Part shown: piece after piece, positions 12,743 to 23,037 of the stretch | How positions within the stretch are numbered: the stretch's first letter is position 1 | Layout: every line of letters starts with the position of its first letter | NCBI RefSeq assembly: GCF_028476545.1 | Contig: NW_026732012.1 | Coordinates: forward strand, 1-64,000 | Reading direction: 5' to 3' | Length of the DNA: 64,000 bases | DNA from: Physella acuta | Lineage: Eukaryota; Mollusca; Gastropoda; Physidae | The notes under the pieces: model-generated | Told to the model about the DNA's origin: nothing | What the model saw: only the letters and a program-made list of their open reading frames with translations | Databases searched by the model: none | Program-made: the position numbers and the translations under genes

Positions 12743-15023
12743 GTGTGTGTGTGTGCGTATGTATGTGTACATATATATGATATTGAACCATTTTTATAAA
12801 TATTGGATGGGTACAAGATATTAACGATCCTAATGTCTATTCTCCGCCAAGTAGTCCCTCAATCTCAAGCAAAATATGACTCAGGTAATATACTACGCTT
12901 CATTTAGCCGGTTGTCCAAACTACGACTCAGGTAAAATACTACGCTTCATTTAGCCGGTTGTCCAAAATGTAAATAGAACATTACCCACCTATTAAGTAC
13001 ACGTCACTCCCTATCCATTTCTATAAGTATATCACATTTATTTGTTTACAAATTAGCGTAATGTAATTCCACGTGATTGGTAGTGGATTTTATCCTGAAA
13101 ACAGCATTTCTTATTAATACTATTTTTTTCTGATATACACAAACAAAAATGAAATAGGCTTATAAATTGTTGTTTTTTTTTACGAAGCCTAACCATTTGT
13201 TAAACCATTGTTAAATTATTGCAGCTTGAAACATTTTTTAAAGTGATTACATCTAAGATAACTCCGCCTTGGAACATATCGTGACTAAACTAAAAAAGGT
13301 CGTTGGCCCTAATGCAATGGCGTAGCGAGGTCGGGTGTCACCCGGAGCGGCACTTAATGGTGTCACCCCCCAGAGGGGACAAACTTTCAATTTTCGATTT
13401 GCACCCCCCCTCAAACTTTCGAATTGCACACCCCACCCTCAAATTTTTCTCTATATATTGCTATTTTTTGCCTCGGTGTCACCCCCCTAAATGGTGTCAC
13501 CCGGTGCAGTCCGCACCCCCCGCCGCTCCCTCTCTACGCCTCTACACCTAAGCATAGCTCAAATAGACAGCTAAACACAAACAGCCAAACATAGCTGAAA
13601 CACAGACTGCTAAAAGACACAGCTAAAACACAGACAGTTAAACGTGGCTAAAACACACAGACACCTTCAAGACACAGCTAAATCACAAACAGCTACAAAC
13701 ACAGACAGCTACACCTAACCAGCTAAAACACACAGACAGTTAAAAAAACGTCCAAGTGTGAGAACCTTTGAATGAAACTGAGATCAATGGGATAATGATG
13801 AAGAGATCTGTGTCTGGTCTGTCTACATCCTCACATCTTTGTTGCGTCATGCTAAAGTCTTCTACACAGTCGTTTCTCGATATTTTGTATTCTACGCCCC
13901 ACCTAAGCCTAAGGGGATCATCCATAAATGACGTCACGCTTTTTTTGAAGATTTTTACCTCCCCTCCCTCCCCTCCGTCACACATCGTCACAAAAAGCTA
14001 GACCCCCCACCTAAAATGACGTCACACCTCAGCCAACACCCCCCCCCCCTCAAAATTGCAGTTGAATTTTTTTTTAAACATCGATATTTTACCATAATCT
14101 TGTCTGAACTCTGTCAAAATAGAACATTTTAATCAAATCCTATTATAATTTATTAAAACTGTTTCCTAAAACGCGAAATAAATGCTAAAATTCGTTTTCT
14201 AACATTGCTTTTTTATAATGCAAAAGTGTGACGTCGCACCATCAGAACCCCCCCCCCCCCCTTTCCCCTCATCACACACCGTCACAAAATTTCGGACCCC
14301 CCTACCCCCTACGAGTGTGACGTCATTTATGGACGACCCCTAAACCTTGATTTCGGTTTCCTTTCCTTTCTAGATAAAGCGTCACTGCCAATACTACTTT
14401 ATTTTATTCGAGCTTTAAATTTTTTTTAATACAACTGACACGTTTCATGTCTAAATTTAGTGCTTTATTAATTTTAATGAACAGGGGAAATATTTTAGCT
14501 ACCAGGCTTTCCTACAAGAAACATTTCTGGATTTTCATGACCAAGGTTGTATGTTTTCAAATAAAATGTATTTAATATGAATATAAAAAATTTTAACTCG
14601 CATTTCCCTAAAAAAACAATTCTGAATCTGTATGACTAAATTGTATGACTAAGGTTAAAAATAACCTCCCTTTTTAAAAAAAAAAATCCAAAATTGAAAT
14701 AAAGGGAGACTACTTTCAACTACATTCACAATCAACATAATCATTTAAAATGTTAGTGTTTTTAAATCATTAAAATTTACTTTGCTGTTTTGTTGAATGA
14801 ATATAAACAAAACTTCTGTGTCGTAGAAATAAGCATGCATAACATGTATAGCAATTATGGAAGACGTTTAATTTATTTGTGTATAAAATAGAGTAAACAC
14901 TTTAAAATTTTATGCATTAATTACTTAAATATTGATGCCTCTAAATTTTATCTGCGTTTTTCAGATTTGATAGATAGGAATATTTTATATCAATTAAAAG
15001 AAAATTCTAGTATACCATCTTAA
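7541..15023 (+). CDS. TRPM N-terminal-like protein without channel domain (12 exons)
   Basis: Spliced model: 7541-7558, 9387-9470, 9942-10023, 10126-10175, 10811-10900, 11054-11106, 11737-11834, 12002-12105, 12262-12354, 12549-12626, 14485-14545, 14965-15023. All introns are GT-AG and every phase agrees, giving 870 nt: 289 residues plus a TAA. The product has a polar start (residues 1-34), a strand VIVWFDVEKTE, then LAFVPSLNGDNEKFV and SGVNVIAVEGG, which resemble the nucleotide-fold (SLOG/LSDAT) part of TRPM channels. Helical pairs follow (LLSMCLNYKLHQLVDELSDV, RLLNLVLKRYDCKNLGL, LRLSVQYTRSDILENVLENT) like the TRPM helical repeats. It ends after LIDRNILYQLKENSSIPS with no membrane segment. 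Exon layout parallels the full channel gene at 34.9-51.6 kb. The six-codon first exon is the weakest part. The role is unknown; it may be a soluble paralogue that associates with a channel, which is inference. Confidence 0.75.
8317..8640. repeat. Tandem duplication, ~178-bp unit, in intron 1
   Basis: CAATTATTCTACTGCCAA at 8317 recurs at 8495, and the whole unit to AAAAGCTACGG is repeated with scattered differences (GGGATGCC versus CTGAATGTCC). It lies in the first intron of the TRPM-like gene. No coding signal was found. Confidence 0.85.
9590..9765 (+). repeat. Diverged SINE fragment
   Basis: CGTCCCTGACTCCACACAGC, then TAACTCACGTTAAAATAAG and CAGGTGAACTCTACC follow the order of the SINE body seen at 11457-11706, at much lower identity. 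It sits in intron 2. Confidence 0.55.
11143..11198. repeat. (AT)n microsatellite in intron 6
   Basis: Pure TA alternation starting about 35 bases after the exon end at 11106. Confidence 0.9.
11457..11706 (+). repeat. tRNA-derived SINE, best full copy
   Basis: The head has an A-box-like TGGTCTAGCGGTAGAG and a B-box GAGTTCGAATCCC with tRNA spacing; these are the internal pol III promoter parts. The body reads CCCTGAGTCCACCCAACTCT, AACCTAACACACGTTAGGG, GCCGAGGTCACAGAAACAAG and ends near CTGTCAGGTTTGAAAGCGAA. Other copies lie at 26374-26620, 39936-40190 (minus), 46972-47215 and 52676-52905 (minus), with fragments elsewhere. The ends were set by alignment between copies by eye. Confidence 0.85.
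12659..12762. repeat. (AT)n plus (GT)n microsatellite next to a donor site
   Basis: About 80 bases of TA then GTGTGTGTGTG. It begins about 32 bases after the 5' splice site at 12626/12627 of the first TRPM-like gene. Confidence 0.9.
13315..13544. mobile_element. hAT-like MITE, CAGWGGCGTAGC family, in intron 10
   Basis: Left end CAATGGCGTAGCGAGG and right end CCTCTCTACGCCTCTA. The inside has GGTGTCACCCCCCAGAGG and AAACTTTCAATTTTCGATTT phrases. It is close to the copy at 18317-18537. The flanking 8-mers (CCCTAATG, CACCTAAG) are at best a decayed duplication. Confidence 0.75.
13558..13745. repeat. Degenerate short tandem repeat (CACAGACAGCTAAA-like)
   Basis: Imperfect repeats of about 18-22 bases around ACACAGACAGCTAAAAC, e.g. 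AAGACACAGCTAAAACACAG and CAGACAGCTACACC. It immediately follows the MITE, within intron 10. Confidence 0.7.
13912..14341. mobile_element. MITE with GTCGTCCATAAATGACGTCA ends
   Basis: Left AGGGGATCATCCATAAATGA and the right end, read inward AGGGGTCGTCCATAAATGAC, form a roughly 25-bp inverted repeat including TGACGTCAC. Internal TCACACATCGTCACAAAAAG and C runs are shared with the copy at 20413-20719. No transposase was seen; the superfamily is not assigned. Confidence 0.75.
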
Positions 15024-15079
15024 ATGAATGTAAGTAGGCTACAAGTAAGAAAGAAATATTACTATTGTAAATCTGTATC

Positions 15080-17510
15080 AGTCCTCACAAGCCGATGATG
15101 AAAACTGTAATACTAAAGCGAACACACAACTGACGCTGTAAATTACATGTCAGGCCAAAAAAAAAAATTAAAATTCTAGCGTACGCTGATGATACAGCAT
15201 TTACCCTCCAAACCGAAAAATCTATCATTCTAATAACTGACACTTTCCTTTACTTTGGGCTGGGTAGCGGGTCAAAAATTAACCTAATGAAAACCAAAAT
15301 CATGGGAATTGGATGTTGGATCAACAAACCAAATTACCCACTAAACATGCTAGGTACCAACAATTTAAAACTTTACGGCATAACCCACTATAGCAACCCA
15401 CACACCAATAAATGATGATGAATGGAAACAAGTCTCAAGCAAAATCCAAAACACCATAGCACTTTACAAATTTAGCTCAACAATAATTTTTGCTAGGTCA
15501 TCTATAATTAATAGGTACGTCATCCAAAAAAATTACCTATATAGCCACGGCTAAAACAACCCCAAAGCCAACAATTAAACATCTGAATAAAATCTTTAGA
15601 GAGTACATATTTCAGACCACAATTGCAAACATTAGCCACAACACGTTAGTTCAAAACAAACTTTATGGAGGAATAAACCTGCACGATATACAGACCAAAA
15701 TCAATGCATTCAGACTAACACACATTAGCAGAATAATTAGCCAAACAAACTTTCACCCTCTAGCTCTCTACAATATAGGCATTCCGCTCAACAAACTTAC
15801 AAAAATCAATTAAAAAAAAAACCTCTCAACCCCACTATACAACAGAATTCAATGGTGTAGGAAATACACTCTAACAGACACAATAGACACCTTTAGGAAC
15901 CTACACCTCAAAACCATCACACCCAAAGCCAGGGAAATAACATACAGACTCATCTACAAATCAACACACCTAGCTAAACAACAGAAACCCTTTTGCCCAC
16001 TATGCAGACAAAACACACCCGAAACCGAAACGCACATCTATTTAGAATGCCCCACCATACAAAACATGAAAAAGACGCTAGAAACCAAAATAACTAAAAA
16101 CGAGACCTTCAATCTCGATATAGTTATAACTTTAAACGAAATCCCAAAACAAAGAGCCAGGGCGGACCTAGAGCAAACAGCAAGGACGGTAGCTATATAT
16201 AGACAGACTATTTGGAACAGTAGAATAAAAGCAAAACACGACAAGGTACAGTTCACGGGACACGTACTAGACTTGATTTACCGTAGACGACTCTACAATG
16301 ACAGCACTCAAACACATATACCATAATTAGCAACACCCTAACGTAACGAACATATTACACGGCATTTGCCACCTGGCCCGCCTAATCTAACCGACACATC
16401 CCCTTTCATCACACCCTCCCCGCCCATAAACTTCATGATCCCAATATCATTTTGCCCCCATTACTGCATCCCCTTCGTCCCCACCCCTTTGTTGAAATAC
16501 TATGTTAAATACTGAAGACGATGTATTATCCAAATACATTTCTAACAACATAAATTTGACTCCCACCCCCACAACCACCATGTCCCCACCTTGTTTCGCA
16601 TCATTTATCATTTGTCCTTCAGTTTCCCATTGTTGCTTATGTGTGTATTGTTTTATTTATACAGCTTACAAACAAATATTGTAAAGTCAACATTTGAACC
16701 TATTTTACTATTATCATTTACGTACGTTACTTTGGTCCACAAAGTACAAAATGACCCCAATGACCCCTACTACTTTTGTATTCATTTTATTACCCCCACA
16801 TTATTACTTACAGTTGTTTTGTTAACTTAAATAACTCTTTTATGAGAACACTGTTAACCAATTTTTGACCTTTAAAGCTCCACTGTATCCACACACCCCG
16901 TGATAGCTACACGCCTACCCACCCCTAACCTGTCGGTACTAAACATCCAAATAAACATAAACACCGACTTGAACATACCAACCTTTCACCCTCCCGCTAA
17001 ATCGCTCACACAGCAATCTATTCGTCAAACCCTGCCCCCCCCCCCCCCCCACCCACACACACTATAAAAAATAACCCAACATTCCCTTTAACTGTTCCAA
17101 CGATTTTACCACCCACAAAAACATCATTTTCGAATATCCATTCATTTACTTATTTAAAGTTCTAAATCTTGCTTCTTTCCCGTCATCTTTCACACAGCAA
17201 CCTTTTGAAAACTTAATGCGACCAGTACATAAGTAAACACTCTTTCAACTAGTCAACATAATTTGTTCCCCTACATAGAAAATACTTCACTGTCCCATTG
17301 ACCATCTTTGAACAATTTTCTTTCCACTCCCCACCAGGACTCCTGACACTTTCATTTGACCTTCACCCCTTTTACTGTCATCCTTTGCAATTTATTTATA
17401 ATCATTTACATGACAACATGTAAATATTCATTCTGTACATTTGCAAAACCTTTTGTTTTCATTTGATTTGTTTTAATTGCAAATAAAAGTATTAAAATAG
17501 AAATTTTTTT
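15080..17510 (+). mobile_element. Degenerate LINE, reverse-transcriptase 3' half
   Basis: Near 15175 a frame reads KILAYADDTAFTL, where YADD is the RT catalytic box, followed by INLMKTKIMGIG. Further frames read LYGGINLHDIQTKINAFRLT, then a zinc-knuckle-like CPLCRQNTPETETHIYLEC and TVAIYRQTIWNSRIKAKHDK, ending at a TAA at 16324. This order (RT thumb then C-x2-C...H-x4-C tail) fits the L1/Tx1-like non-LTR group. The coding region has several frameshifts and stops (e.g. near 15410 and 15810), so it is dead. A long AT-rich 3' part with AAATAAAAGTATTAAAATAG near 17480 may be its tail. The minus-strand 72-codon ORF over it is a shadow. Confidence 0.8.
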
Positions 17511-17639
17511 GTTTTATATAAGCCCAACATGCCGTTTAAAAAATCCCCTGATCCACCATTTACGTATTTGCATTTGCAGGTTTAATAATAAAATTGTAAT
17601 TAGACGTTTTGTATTAGATCTATGTAAAAAAAAAGGAAT

Positions 17640-18316
17640 ATAACTATTCTGTATCAGTCCTCAAGCCGATGTTGAAAACAAATACTAAGCTAACATGGCA
17701 AGGCAAACTGACGCTGTAAATTACATGTCTGAGGCAAAAAAAAATTGAAAGTATAATCAATAGAGACCAAAATATAGCAGACATGGACGTACAGAATCAC
17801 ACACACCTACAAAGAGACATAATTTTATATTCTACTCCTAAGAACACACGGCAATCCGAACAGTATTTACTCCGGAATTTTTTCTCCGGGGGGGGGGGGT
17901 GTGGCACTTGATATTTTTTCTACATTGGGGGGGGGGGGGGGGGGCGGACACTAGTAAAAGTATATGTTTACTATATAAACTCCATCTCGTTCGGAGGGGG
18001 GGGGCGGTAGACTCTCTTCGGGGGGGGGGGGGGTCGGAGAGGGCTTCGCTCTCTTGAAGAGATGCCTGGAAGAAACTGAAGTATATAGATCTACCTGCTG
18101 AAAGCCTTTGATAGAGCAGATCGTACATGGTTAATGAAAACAATAGACGAATACAACCCCCCCTAGGGCCCTGCTTTAAAACATGGATTAAAACCATCTA
18201 TGCAGACTCCTGTTAATAGATAACACAGTAACCACAGCTAATCAAATTAAAAAGTCCGTTTGACACGGCTATCCGTTATCCCCATTAATCATTATTCGTT
18301 ACCACATACTCTAGTT
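17640..18316 (+). mobile_element. Second LINE fragment, interrupted by a MITE
   Basis: It starts with TCAGTCCTCAAGCCGATGTT through GACGCTGTAAATTACATGTC, which is nearly the same leader as at 15075-15150 in the previous LINE. The text then reads SINRDQNIADMDVQ in one frame. After the MITE at 17861-18078 come KAFDRADRTWLMKTIDEY and, near 18260, a GYPLSPL box equivalent to the RT motif GDPLSP. These are earlier RT motifs than those in the 15-kb copy, so the two are differently deleted members of one family. Confidence 0.75.
17861..18078. mobile_element. hAT-type G-tract MITE nested in LINE
   Basis: Left CAGTATTTACTCCGGAATTT matches the family left end with changes, and right GAGATGCCTGGAAGAAACTG matches the copies at 29-269 and 33034-33211. 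The core GGACACTAGTAAAAGTATAT is shared. It splits the RT region of the LINE fragment. No matching target duplication remains. Confidence 0.75.
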
Positions 18317-18537
18317 CAGTGGCGTAGCGAGGTCGGGTGTGACCCGGTGCGACACTTAATGGTGTCACCCCCTCAGAGGCGCAGCGACTATTTCCCCGGG
18401 GACAAACTTTCAATTTTTCGATTTGCACCCCCCATCAAATTTTTCTCTATATATTTTACTATTTTTTGCCTTTGTGTCACCCCCCTAAATGGTGTCACCC
18501 GGTGCGGTCCGCCCCCCCCCCCCTTACTACGCCTCTG
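18317..18537. mobile_element. hAT-like MITE, CAGWGGCGTAGC family
   Basis: Left CAGTGGCGTAGCGAGG; right end read inward CAGAGGCGTAGTAAGG. Internal GGTGTCACCCCC blocks and TTTCAATTTTTCGATTTGCA are as in the 13-kb copy. Flanks CTCTAGTT and CCCTAATG share 5 of 8 bases, a decayed 8-bp duplication at best. It truncates the LINE fragment on its left. Confidence 0.8.
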
Positions 18538-18791
18538 CCCTAATGGTAGGGCATCAGTCTTAGGTTGAGAGATAGTTTTCTCATATTTCTGTAATAAATA
18601 ACGGGTGTGTTATTTTTTAAATTGCTATTAATGTTAAATCGTAAAGATCCTTCTCTTTTTTATTTTTTTTTTAAATATCAACCATGCACAGTTTATTTAA
18701 TAGCATGCACAATATATGTCGAATTATGCTCTTCTTATCAGAGCTAATGAATTAAGGGGAAAATAAAAAAGCAAAACATAGGTTTTAAATA

Positions 18792-19122
18792 TCTATATAT
18801 TATTATATAATTCTCTTCTTCGAGTCGTTAGAAAACAAGCTGCAAACGCTCTCCCTACCTCCCCACCCCTACATGGTTTTAGTGAGCTGTGTTCACTCTA
18901 AATGTTTACAAGCAGAGCCAACGATTTTAAACGTAGGGGGGGGGGAGGAGGGGGGGAGGGAAGGAAGGGGGGGGGGGGGTTATGGTCCTTAACGAGCTAC
19001 TTATAGTGTTTTAAAGAAATATTTTCAGTGTCAGCGTTGGTACTGTCGAATTCACAAATTATGAATTATTGAAAATTAGAAACAACTAAATAGCGGCGTA
19101 TGTTATGCCGCGGGCCGGCTCG
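18792..19122 (+). mobile_element. Short Helitron-like element, near-twin of 42128-42443
   Basis: It begins A|TCTATATATTATTATATAA-TTCTCTTC and ends GCCGCGGGCCGGCTCG|T. The 5' TC after an A, a GC-rich palindromic 3' end, a T after the end and absence of inverted repeats or target duplication fit a small non-autonomous Helitron, although CTCG is not the canonical CTRR. Its body (GTGTCAGCGTTGGTACTGTC and AACTAAATAGCGGCGTATG) is almost identical to the minus-strand copy at 42 kb. Confidence 0.65.
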
Positions 19123-19263
19123 TAAAAATAAATTAAACGCCTAGACGTTCAATGATAAAAATTGAACATCTATCAAGGAACAGGCTTTTAAAATTGAGTT
19201 ATACCGGCATATACCTATGTCTACACCAACCCAAATTTATATTTTATTTTGAGTGCATTTTTT

Positions 19264-19898
19264 ACTTTCTCGTATATACGTAGTATTGTAATCGTGCAAA
19301 AAAAAAATCGAGATTTTTGCAAATCTCTACGTTTTACACATCACTGATACGGAAAAACATAATTTTGCAATCTTGTCCGTATGTCTGTGTGTCTCTGTGT
19401 GTGTGTGTGTAAACACGATTACTTGAGTACCGTTATAGCTAGGTTGATGAAATTTCATATATAAGTATTATACAAAAATCGTAGATCCGTATCAACTTTT
19501 GAGCGATTTCCGATAACCGGAAGTAGTACCTTTTCTACTTTGAATTTTTCAAAAGCCTATAACTTGAGTACTATTTCAGATAGATAAATGAAATTTCACA
19601 TGTAAGTAAAGGATCTAATTTTCTACATTCTATTAAATTTTGAGTAATTTCCGTTGACGGAAAGTACTAATTTACGCTATTTCCGTTTTCTCAAAAACGC
19701 ATCTAAATTTATAAAGTACTAATAATATTGCGCACCATTATGAACATCTTTATTCGGCGTTTGCTTGGTGTGCAATACTTTTTTCTATGAGATTCTATTT
19801 TATTTTAAAAAGTTTATGTATTTAAAATGGATTAAAAATCATAACTATATCCCGAGTTCCCACCCCCTGTTGTTTTATATAAGAATATTCGAGAAAGT
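19264..19898. mobile_element. DNA element with ACTTTCTCG inverted ends
   Basis: Left ACTTTCTCGTATATACG; right ATATTCGAGAAAGT, read inward ACTTTCTCGAATAT. The inside holds TAATCGTGC, a (TG)n tract and GTTGATGAAATTTCATATAT. A second copy is at 47865-48430 and a diverged third at 50371-50895. Non-autonomous; superfamily not recognised. Confidence 0.65.
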
Positions 19899-20412
19899 TT
19901 AGGGGAGATCACTCCCGGTTTATTTTATATAATAAACAAACTTTTCCCTACAAAATTGACATTTTTAAGTAAGATTTTATTTTCTATTATTAGTCATTAT
20001 TTCGTAAAGAAGTTGAAAGTACATAGGCCAAGACTAAAAGAAGACTAAAATCCGCCCAGTAGCTTGTTATCTCTAAAATAGTCACTTGCTCTATAATATT
20101 TCGGGGTCGATAAAATCAGCTAACTGTAAACAGAACAGAGTTAACCCACGTCGGAACTCTAATCAAGCAGTGGCTAGTTTTTTTTCAAAATCTTTTTATC
20201 TTTCTTTTTATTATTGAACCTAGTAATTATTAAACTAAATTTTAATGACTAATTGTCTATCATCACATTAGATTAAAATTCAATATTCTTGCATTGTCAT
20301 CCAAGATTTACCACTGTGTCAAATGCCAGCTCAATCTAACAATGGAAAGTGGATTAAATTAAAAATTTGCAGAGCCACACACTCATAATGAGTAAGCTAA
20401 ATAAAATTCTAT

Positions 20413-20719
20413 AGGGGTCATCCATAAATGACGTCAAGCTTTTTTGACGATTTTTACCTCCCACCCCTCCATCACACATCGTCACAAAAAGCCAGACCCC
20501 CCCCTAAAATGACGTCACACCACAGCCTACAACCCCCCCCCCCCTTAAAATTGCAGTTGAATATTTCTTAAAACATCGATATTTTTTCCAAAATCTTGTC
20601 TGAACTCAAAATAGAGTATTTTAATCAATTCCTATTGCGAAATAACGTCTAAAATTCGTTTTCCAACATCTCTTTTTTTAATAATTCAAAAGTGTGAGGT
20701 CGCACCAATGGACGACCCA
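20413..20719. mobile_element. MITE, GTCGTCCATAAATGACGTCA family
   Basis: Left AGGGGTCATCCATAAATGAC and a shortened right GTGAGGTCGCACCAATGGACGACCC region. The internal TCACACATCGTCACAAAAAG is shared with 13912-14341. Confidence 0.7.
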
Positions 20720-20768
20720 ATACAATACAAGCATAAAGTATAATTATTCCTTCCTACCTGATATAACA

Positions 20769-21054
20769 TTAGCCATACTTGACCATCTGTTTCTTAATTA
20801 AACATGGTAAAATATTCAAGCGTAATTTGATACTTATTGTATTAGTTGACATATTAACTTAAGTACCTTTGGGTATAACACTGAAATGCCTGAATTTAGT
20901 AGACGCTCGATGAGTTGTTTGTCATTACTGCTGATCTTACCGAAAAATGCCCATTGCAACATTTCTAAAAGACAAATTAAAATAAATCTTAATGAGAGGT
21001 TTGGATTGATAAGAACATTGAGACAATAAAATATATATTTAGAGAACATTAACT

Positions 21055-21126
<72 letters not shown>

Positions 21127-22983
21127 TGTGTGTATCTTCTAATATATAAAGTTAAATTCAGTATGTTTGTTTGTAAAATGTTTGTCGTGGATTACAAAGG
21201 AATATAAGAAAAAACGAAAAAAAAAACGATACTCCGATGGATTCAAGTTGTTAGATTATTAAAGCGCTCATGGTCTAAATTTATGAGTTAAAAAGTTACT
21301 ATTGAAAGTCTTTAAACAAATTTTCATTACATATACTTAGAATAATAATTTTTAATTATGAACTTTACATAAAATAAAAAAAAATATATCACCGTTTATA
21401 AAATTTCTAAAAATGTGTCTGAAATGTATTTGCATTTTGTCCTTTAGTTCTCATAACGTCCCTTGATTTGGAAAACACAGCTACTTCCCTTTAAAAAACC
21501 ATTAAATCGGGGGGAGAAAGAATTGACTTTTTATTACTTTGTTTTAGTGTTAGAAAAAAAATTACATAATTAGCGGGGATTGATTAAGTGCAATGTTGTA
21601 GGTATTTTTAATACTGCCTTTTATTTATTCTATACACTGAACTTACTGTTTACTAATCATTTTTTTAAATCAATAACAGTTAATGAGCCAGGTCCTATAT
21701 GTCCTATATGTTTATTTCTTTCCGTTTACGGATAAGCTTGGGGTATTAAAATTGTTCATTAAATTGAAACAGGCACGTCCGCCGGCGCCCCACCAGGGTT
21801 TAATTTGGCGCCTTGTGCTATCCTGTAAGCGCTATGGTGCATAATTTTGCTTTAAACTGTGTGATAGAGTATGAATAAGAAAGGTTACTTTAGTCTTTAA
21901 GTGAATCGAATCCGGGAGTCCTCAGGCGCCCAGACCGAGTGCTATTTAGGGCCCCGGGCATTCCCGTGTTGGGTTTGGCGCCTATGTTCGTTTAAGTGAG
22001 TGCAAAAGACTATAAATACGTTGGGATATTATAGTCGTTTATTAAGCTGAAACAGGCGATTTCGCCGGTGACCCAGCATGGTACGATTTGGGTTTGCGTT
22101 AGTGGTTGGGTTTGCGTTTTGATTTGGTTCGTTTTCGTTGTTTCTTTTTCCTTTTCGTTTTCGTTTGTGTTTTTTCTATGTGTTTGTGTTTGTATTTGTG
22201 TTAGTGTTTGTGGTTGGTTTTGTGTTTTCGTTTGTGTTTGTGGTTGGGTTTGAGTTTGTGTTTGTGATATCGTTTGTATTAGTGTTTATGTTATGTTTCC
22301 TTTCTTTAGTTTTGTTTTGGTTTTGGTTGGTTGTAGTTAGGATGGGCAATGCCGGGTATATCCCGATTATTAAACATACATGTCATGTTTCTTTAGAGAT
22401 AGGTTTCAGAATACTCTTTTATAGATACCTGCACCAAATTAAGAGAATATTTACAATTATAATATAGACGTCATGGTTTGTGTTATGTGGTGTTTGTGTG
22501 TGTTGTGTTTTTGTTTTTGTTTGTGTTGTGTTTTGTTTGTGTTGTGTTTGTGTTGGTGTTGTGGTTGTGTTGTGTTTGTGTTGTGTTGTGTTTGTTTGTG
22601 TTATGTTCACGGTTCTTTTTTTGTGTTTTGGTTTTGGTTGGTTGTGGTAAGTGCGGGCAATGCCGGGTACATGCTGATTGCAACAACACACATGTCAAGG
22701 TCCTATACTGATAGGTTTTTCACAGAGGCCAGAGCAGGGCATGATCGGGACGGCTAGTATATATAATATATGTACATGTATATTTTTTTTTATTAATTAA
22801 TTAATTAATTAATATAATTTGTATCATTTCTACCTTTGTCAAGTGTAACAGAAATCGGCGTTTGAGAAATTTCTGTTTCGGAATGATAGCGTGTATTTGT
22901 AAAACACGAATCTGTAAAAAAAATACATTTTAGATAGTTTATTAAAATCTAGAGTAATTTTTATGTATATGTATATGTATATG

Positions 22984-23037
<54 letters not shown>

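Noticed and set aside
16038-16256. Hydrophobic 72-codon minus-strand ORF
   Set aside because: Antisense shadow of the LINE C-terminal region.
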